Notes under the pieces: model-generated
The model's database searches: none
Told to the model about the DNA's origin: nothing
The model's input: only the letters and a program-made list of their open reading frames with translations
From: Filosporella fistucella
Taxonomy: Eukaryota > Ascomycota > Leotiomycetes > Helotiales
Length of the DNA: 64,000 nucleotides
Direction: 5' to 3'
Assembly: GCA_030077755.1 (NCBI GenBank)
Contig: JAQJZZ010000007.1
Coordinates: 1,860,001 to 1,924,000 of the forward strand
Position numbers and translations under genes: made by a program
Shown: positions 58,434-64,000 of the stretch, piece by piece
How positions within the stretch are numbered: position 1 is the stretch's first letter
Layout: each line of letters begins with the position of its first letter

Positions 58434-60494
58434 CTACTTAGACCCATTACTCTTATCTTTCCTGGATTTCTTCTCCTTCTTAGCAGGTGCCTCAACATTA
58501 CTCTTCTCCGTTTTCGACTCCACTACAGTGGCCGTCTCCTTTACTTTCTCACTCTTTCCTTTATCAGCTCTCGGGTCTACGCCCTTGCGTCTCAACAAGC
58601 TCTTCTTCGCTCTCTCGATATATACCTCATCCTCGCCATCCTCAAACCCACCAAATGCATCCTCTTCTTCAACATCATTTTCAGGGACCGGTCTGCGGTC
58701 CACGTCCATGTCGTCCACATCTCTCTCGCCACCGCCACTGGAGGTTTTCTTGTTTGTCGGTCCCATCTTCTTGAATTTTGATACGAAGAAACCATCCACA
58801 TTGTATGCGTGAGGATAGTACCTCCTGGTAAGAGACATGCTCTTGTCGAAGCTCTTTCCCATGTATGCTGTGAATCCCTCTTTACCAAATACAAGTCCAG
58901 TCTCAACCAGCTTGACATTCGGCCGTTTGCTCAAGGCGTATTGGACGACTGACTCATTCTCTTCAACTGTAACGGAACATGTAGAGTAGACAATGTAACC
59001 TCCAGTCTTCGAAGCGTGATCAACGGAATCGATGGCCGCGAGCAACAACTGTTTTTGTAAATGTGGCAGCATAAGGAAATCCTTTTCTGTCTTATTTGTC
59101 TTCACACTCGGATCCTTGGCAATAACTCCAGTACCCGAACATGGGGCATCCAAGAGAACCCTATCAAAACCACCAATGACCTTAGGAAATTCTCTGGCAT
59201 CATAATTGCAGACGATGACATTCTTTGCGCCCAGACGGTGGATGTTTCCAATCAGACCTTTGGCACGAGATTTGTTGCTATCGTTCGCAAAGATACATCC
59301 GGTGTTTTTCATGAGAGCAGCAATGTGAGTGGTTTTTCCACCAGGAGCTGCTGCCATATCCAGAACACGCTCATTTTCTTGGGGCGCAAGAGCCATGACT
59401 GGAAGGAAAGAGGAGGCAGCTTGGAGAATATAGTGACCGGCAAGATATTCAGGCGTAGCTCCAAGAGGGACAGCAGATTCGAAAATTTGCAGCCCAATCT
59501 TGGACCATTTTCCTACCGGCTCGAGGGTGACGCCTCTGTTAATCAAGGATTGAGCGAGTTCTCTTCTGTGGGTACGGAGGGTGTTTGTTCGGATGACAAC
59601 AGGACGATGTGTTTCATTTGCTTCGAAGAAAGCGAATGCCTCTTTTGGTGGAAAGAGGTTGAAAAGTTTCTCGGCCAAGTATTGTGAGTATCCATAGTAT
59701 GCGCAAATATCCTTGATTAATTGAGCAGTGTATTCCGCTCTTGATCTCCCCTCCTCAGAAAGGTTTGAGAAATCATCGAGAACTCGGACTGTATCGTTCA
59801 ACCTCGTACGAAGAAGCTGGAGATCCGGTGCAAGTAAGGCGTTCGTCTTCACTCCTCCCTCTTCATCATCTGAATCTTCCAAAATGTGGGGCCTGTCTCC
59901 AGCAATGTTTGTCTGTAAAGCGGCTTCCTCCAATTCGGCCTGAGCATCTGCTGCTTCTTCTGCCATCTGCTCATCCAACTTTCTTGTGAGGCCTGCAATA
60001 TTGGCGGCTGTAAGCTTCTCCTCCGCATCACTCTCATCTTCATCTTCAGAGAACATGGCTCGTGTCTGATGATCCTCTTCAGAATCGTAGACTTCACTAC
60101 CACTCTCCAAGAAATCGTCTCCAAGACCACCGCCATCCAACTCCCCTATGCCATCAAACTCGTCGCCCATAAGGTCCGCAGCATCAGAATCATCATCCAT
60201 ATCTTCGTCAGATGTGGGTAGAGGGACGGCTTCAGGCTTTTTCGATTTCTTGGCTGCTTTTTGCGCCGGGAGCCCATTGGTGAAAACATTCTTTCCTTTG
60301 CTCTCTAATTTCGCTTTTTTTTTCTCCTCCGCATGACTAGAGCTCGTCCTCCTCTTCTTGTTATTAACATATTGTTGTGCCTCCGCTCTGCTCTCAGTTA
60401 CACTCATTCCCGCTTTTCTCTTCAAGTTTGTGAAATGCGCCTCGTCAAGTTTGTCAGGCATACCCTGCTTTTTCATTCTGCGACCGACACCCAT
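58434..60494 (-). CDS. NOP2: 25S rRNA (cytosine-C5)-methyltransferase Nop2
   Basis: A single exon. I start it at the second Met, 60494 (MGVGRRMKKQGMPDKLDEAH, 686 aa), because family members begin this way; an upstream Met at 60509 adds five residues. The N-terminal third is charged (acidic runs DEDMDDDSDAADL, basic runs). The catalytic domain has ERVLDMAAAPGGKTTHIAAL (SAM motif I), DRVLLDAPCSGTGVIAKDPS (motif IV, first catalytic Cys) and GGYIVYSTCSVTVEENESVV (motif VI, second Cys). Nop2 methylates a conserved cytosine of large-subunit rRNA in the nucleolus and is needed for 60S assembly. The Lys-rich C-terminus (KKEKKSRKDKSNGSK) fits nucleolar targeting. Secure call. Confidence 0.95.
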   Translation of the reverse strand: MGVGRRMKKQGMPDKLDEAHFTNLKRKAGMSVTESRAEAQQYVNNKKRRTSSSHAEEKKKAKLESKGKNVFTNGLPAQKAAKKSKKPEAVPLPTSDEDMDDDSDAADLMGDEFDGIGELDGGGLGDDFLESGSEVYDSEEDHQTRAMFSEDEDESDAEEKLTAANIAGLTRKLDEQMAEEAADAQAELEEAALQTNIAGDRPHILEDSDDEEGGVKTNALLAPDLQLLRTRLNDTVRVLDDFSNLSEEGRSRAEYTAQLIKDICAYYGYSQYLAEKLFNLFPPKEAFAFFEANETHRPVVIRTNTLRTHRRELAQSLINRGVTLEPVGKWSKIGLQIFESAVPLGATPEYLAGHYILQAASSFLPVMALAPQENERVLDMAAAPGGKTTHIAALMKNTGCIFANDSNKSRAKGLIGNIHRLGAKNVIVCNYDAREFPKVIGGFDRVLLDAPCSGTGVIAKDPSVKTNKTEKDFLMLPHLQKQLLLAAIDSVDHASKTGGYIVYSTCSVTVEENESVVQYALSKRPNVKLVETGLVFGKEGFTAYMGKSFDKSMSLTRRYYPHAYNVDGFFVSKFKKMGPTNKKTSSGGGERDVDDMDVDRRPVPENDVEEEDAFGGFEDGEDEVYIERAKKSLLRRKGVDPRADKGKSEKVKETATVVESKTEKSNVEAPAKKEKKSRKDKSNGSK

Positions 60495-60783
60495 CTTTGC
60501 GGTTTTCAACTATGTAATTGGGAATAAATACAGGTTGAGAATTCGAAATTTGGGGATTGCGGATCAGAATTTGGAGCTCGAACTTTTTTTCGTTTGGAGA
60601 ATTTGCTGATAAGCGTTAGTGCGGATTAGCCTCTTATCGAGCCCACCAATGTAAAATGCCAAGCTTTCGAGCCTCTCAACTTCGTCCCGCATCTTGCTTG
60701 CAGCTTTGTCTCATGAACCCCTCGCCCTTTACAGAATAATCCATAATACCAGGTCAGACTTGTTGTCTGTCACAATCCCCAAA

Positions 60784-61451
60784 ATGACGGAACTCTCATT
60801 TGCAAAGTCTTTTCTCACAACACTGGATTCGCGCCCGACAAAGATCTCTGCCGACCATGTAGAAGACCCAAGAACCTATCCTGCTCGCAGCGCAGTATGT
60901 CCTATGTTATTGAGATGCTGACCATAACTAATAGTAAATAGTATATCCTTCCAAAGATGACCCGTCCTCTACCCCGCAAAACTAAAAGCATTCCTGGCTC
61001 CGAACCCTCTCTCACTGTTCTCCTAAAATCAGCCCGCAACCCCCCTCTCGATCTCTCTCTGTCCTCGCAACCGCTCAGCACCTCCATCCTCTCTCTGAAA
61101 GAAGCAGTATCTACCAAAACCTCTATTCCGGTACCAAAGATACGGCTGCTATACAACAAGAAGCCAGTAGCAGACAGCAAAGTGCTGAAGGATTTGGTGG
61201 GTGAAGACGCGAGCGGGAAGCTAGAGTTGGGAGTCATGGTCATTGGAGGCGCGGCGGCGCTGAAGAAGGGAGATGAGGAGGTAGAGCCAAAGATTGGGGG
61301 GGATGGAGTTATAGGAGAAGGGAAAGAAGTCTTGAAAACCGAAGAATTCTGGAGCGATCTGAAGGGATTCTTGGTGCAGAGACTAAAAGACGAGGCTGAA
61401 GGGGACAGGGTGTATGGCGTGTTCAGGAAGTCTGTTGAAGGAAAGATATAA
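60784..61451 (+). CDS. GET5: Get5/Mdy2, ubiquitin-like component of the GET pathway
   Basis: Two exons, 60784..60894 and 60942..61451, give 206 aa. The N-terminal MTELSFAKSFLTTLDSRPTK is the Get5 N-domain that binds Get4. A ubiquitin-like fold follows (PSLTVLLKSARNPPLDLSL, ILSLKEAVSTKTSIPVPKIR, LLYNKKPVADSKVLKDL). The C-terminal dimerisation helices are EEFWSDLKGFLVQRL and VYGVFRKSVEGKI. Get5 links Get4/Get3 to Sgt2 for delivery of tail-anchored proteins to the ER. It is divergent from NOP2 with about 290 bp between starts. The three-part architecture makes the assignment good. Confidence 0.85.
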
Positions 61452-61773
61452 GAGGTTCTGATCAAGATGGAGATTTAGGCAAATATCAAGCATTGAGCAT
61501 GGCGTTCAGGAACAAATGCATGGATATTATAGATGGATGTAGAACTGGCTTTTGATGTCTTATATCTGCTTCGCAACTCCTGCAAGAAACTTGACTATTC
61601 ATCACCTTCCCATCGAAGAAGAGAAAGCCTCGCTGAGAATCAATCGCCATACTATGCATATCATCGCAGGCATTCGGCACCAACCATGAAAATATCACGC
61701 ATCCTCCCCTATTCCACACAGAATCCCGTCATAACCCAAATCGTCATCGGTCATTGTATCCCTCTCGAATCGC
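61452..61773. other. Convergent spacer between GET5 and cofilin genes
   Basis: About 320 bp of presumed 3' UTR; no gene seen. Confidence 0.4.
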
Positions 61774-62576
61774 TTATGCCAATCCCTTGCTGACCTTGTT
61801 CAAGACAGACTGGTATTCGATGTCATCAACGTCGTTTGCCTGGAATTCGGTAGCAATGCCGTTCAAGGCTCGTTTGAGGGCATCCTTGGAAGAAGCGTAA
61901 ATCATCTTGGGCTATGAAATGTTAGCGGAGGTACGGCCCGGAGCTTGGTAAACTTACTTGAATACCAGCATCATCTGGGGACCATGCAATGAAGGTGATC
62001 TTGCTTCTGCATATTGTTAAACAAATGGTCTCATTTTCCTGGACAGACAAACCGAGTTCCCTCTCCGGAAGCCAAATCGTAGTTGAAGTCGTAGACAGCA
62101 TATCTGGGACCCTTGCCAACCTTGCCCTGCATAATGTTAAATTCGAATTCCCAATTCACCTCAGATTAACCCTACTGTTTTGCTCTTGCTTTGAGCAGCA
62201 ATCAATTTCTCACGGAACTCATCCCAATCTGGGTTCTCACTTGTCTCCTCAACAACAATCTTTTTGTAATCATCAGATAGCTTGTAAATGATGTACTTGA
62301 TCTTCTTGTTCAGCTTGAGCTCGTTGAATTTGTCGATGCACTCATCGGACACATTGACACTGTATACGCCATTTTATTAGTATTTTGTAGCATATTATTA
62401 TCGGGCGATCGTAGGACGGATACGGCTGATCTGCGACCGGAGCGACTGCAAGCATTTCTCATTCTTGACGATTGTGGGATGGAGGGGTTCGAGGGAAACT
62501 GACCCTGATTGAGACTGGAGTCGCAAAACTTGTCAGCAGATACCAATAAACTCTGGGATGGAATAATGCATACCAT
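61774..62576 (-). CDS. COF1: Cofilin (ADF/cofilin actin-severing protein)
   Basis: Six coding exons, 62576..62574, 62514..62504, 62359..62176, 62126..62053, 62006..61958 and 61911..61774, give 152 aa. The first coding exon is the ATG alone and the second is an 11-nt micro-exon; together with exon 3 they encode [20 protein letters not shown]. The ADF-homology domain is complete: [60 protein letters not shown] (the actin-binding long helix follows, [12 protein letters not shown]) and [15 protein letters not shown]. Cofilin severs and depolymerises actin filaments and is essential for polarised growth and endocytosis. Length is normal for the family. Intron 2 (144 nt) is the longest. Secure call. 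Confidence 0.95.
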
Positions 62577-64000
62577 AATGCCGAAATATGATGTGCGACA
62601 AGCAGTACTGAATCAAAGCCTGTCAACAGTATTGTCAGCGTTGAGCCTAGCGCCAGAGGAGTTCACGATAGCTGTCTGGAAAAGTGGTATCGAGTAAGGT
62701 GAGCACATACAAGATTTGAAAGAGTTCAAAGCTGGGTATCAAAGATTCTCGAGGTCCTGATTAAAGGTGTGGTTTTGTAGTGGTTAAGATAATGTTAGTC
62801 GATGCATTTGTCTCCAGGTTCGAACCCCACCAACACGTGACTTAGCGCTGTTTAGGTATGTTTGAGCGGGAATGGAACCTCATTCTTCCAGCATCGCTGA
62901 TATGATGCTGTGAATATAAACAGGCAGTCAATTTTCGGAACATGAAGAACTCAAGATTACGAAGCAAGTGTGGCTCATCCTACCACCTAAATGTCCTCAG
63001 GTGGACCAGTCAATCTATATTTGTAGTAGCTGCTCCTAGGCAATAGCGATTCGGAAGATGCCACGCAATATTAGTCTTGGAGTTCTCTAGCTCTTACTTC
63101 AGTTGCGATAAGATACTTTGATGTTAGGCACCAAATGTTCACATCGCCAAATCACAAGGCAGCAAGCGAGTATCAATAATATTCTATCATGTCATACAAC
63201 ATCTCATAAAAGTCGTGGTCCATTGTATTTGGATGCCAAGTCAGCTATTCAATTGCGGCCCTATATTTTTTCCGGGTATATGCCTTGGATCTCGCATCTC
63301 ATAGAATCTTGATCATTTGAGGTCGGCTCGTCTATTGCTCTTTTCTTTTTAGATTATTCTACCAGGTACTATTAGGTAGCCAAGATTGAATGACCGTAGC
63401 ATAGTTTAATCATCTTTCTTCTACAATTCGCATTCTGGATACAGATTATTTGAGTTTAAGAGACTACTTCTCGCTGGTATATCATCAGCGAAAAAAACTC
63501 TTTTCGCACCACTGGACGATGAGTGATATGTGTTGAGGATTCTTGTTCATGATTAACAAATTGAAATTGCAGCTTCTCAGCGCAATATTAAAATCTAAAC
63601 TCTGCGTCACAGTTGGCATGAGGTATTAGACTTGGCTTATCGCTTCAAGCGAGCGCCAATACTGAGCAGCAAAGATATTTTGTTGTCAACGCTAAAGAAA
63701 AATGGAATGGATTTCTATTTTGAGTACACTTCGAAGGTGTTACCTATTGTGACTAAGGGATTTTCGACTGCAATTTATGAGCTTGTCAATAGATTCCCTT
63801 GAAGATGAAGTGTGTGAATTAGGTGTACTATACTAGTCTAAAGAGTTAGCCTTGAAACGACACAAAAATCATTGCAGTGTTCTGCTGACTCGTCAATCTT
63901 GGAACTTCAAAGCAAGGTGGCAATGATGCCTATCAACAGATATTCTGGCAACTTTAGAGATGACATATTCACGAGAAACATGGAGAAGACATGATAGAGG
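62577..64000. other. Right-end region without a supported gene
   Basis: About 1.4 kb, AT-rich toward the end. Contains the cofilin 5' leader and a tRNA-like relic at about 62766-62835. Short frames only (for example 63118-63312). Confidence 0.4.
62766..62835 (+). pseudogene. tRNA-like relic or SINE head (degenerate)
   Basis: An A-box-like GTAGTGGTTAAGA and a B-box-like GGTTCGAACCC lie about 40 bp apart, the spacing of a tRNA internal promoter. The acceptor and T stems do not pair properly, so a functional tRNA is unlikely. Boundaries approximate. Confidence 0.35.

Noticed and set aside
1..64000. Transposons, long terminal repeats, CRISPR arrays, rRNA
   Set aside because: No transposase, reverse transcriptase or integrase motif, no long repeats and no regularly spaced repeats were seen on either strand by eye.

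Overview
The window is nuclear DNA of a filamentous ascomycete (Pezizomycotina). I infer a Leotiomycetes/Helotiales-type genome from gene content and style, but I could not run a search to confirm the lineage. The evidence is the many short introns (about 44-70 nt) with GTRNGT donors and YAG acceptors, the moderate GC content, and typical mould orthologs: RNase III, mS33, a PUF protein, Scd6, a KPWE/Pex39-like protein, a GT2 glycosyltransferase, Byr4/Bfa1, XRCC4, Nop2, Get5 and cofilin. I rebuilt exons by hand from splice signals and required the summed coding length to be divisible by three; nearly all models close this way. Exon lists are in the evidence fields.

Layout. 0-3 kb: a metallo-beta-lactamase-fold hydrolase cut by the left edge, tail to tail with a cytochrome P450. 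3.3-5.5 kb: RNase III and mitochondrial ribosomal protein mS33, divergent. 6.5-13.5 kb: a PUF RNA-binding protein, a Pex39-like KPWE protein, and the LSm14/Scd6 decapping-associated protein divergent from it. 14.7-20.1 kb: a LaeA-like methyltransferase with nine exons, a cysteine-rich secreted protein, and a berberine-bridge-type FAD oxidase. 20.1-23.6 kb is gene-poor apart from one intron-containing tRNA-Asp.

23.7-27.3 kb: a 16-exon family 2 glycosyltransferase resembling the fungal GT2 protein. 30-32 kb: a membrane-anchored GH16 glucanase-like protein. 35-39.1 kb: a secreted protein with four WSC domains joined to a glyoxal-oxidase-like (AA5) domain. These three wall/extracellular polysaccharide genes are separated by long spacers, one holding a cluster of CCCCTGT repeats. 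39.7 kb: an intron-containing tRNA-Ala.

41.2-54.2 kb: two paralogous six-cysteine proteins (DUF3716-like) with the same exon layout flank a GFA-domain protein, Byr4/Bfa1 (septation/mitotic-exit GAP subunit), XRCC4 (end joining) and an allantoate-type MFS permease. 54.4-57.7 kb: a second P450 and a Thr/Ser-rich secreted protein. 58.4-62.6 kb: a housekeeping block of Nop2, Get5 and cofilin, the last starting with a 3-nt coding exon and an 11-nt micro-exon. 62.6-64 kb: no gene seen, one tRNA-like relic.

No transposon, CRISPR array, rRNA or PKS/NRPS/terpene backbone gene was seen. The best candidate for something undescribed is the six-cysteine paralog pair, which has a conserved two-part architecture and no function I can assign.
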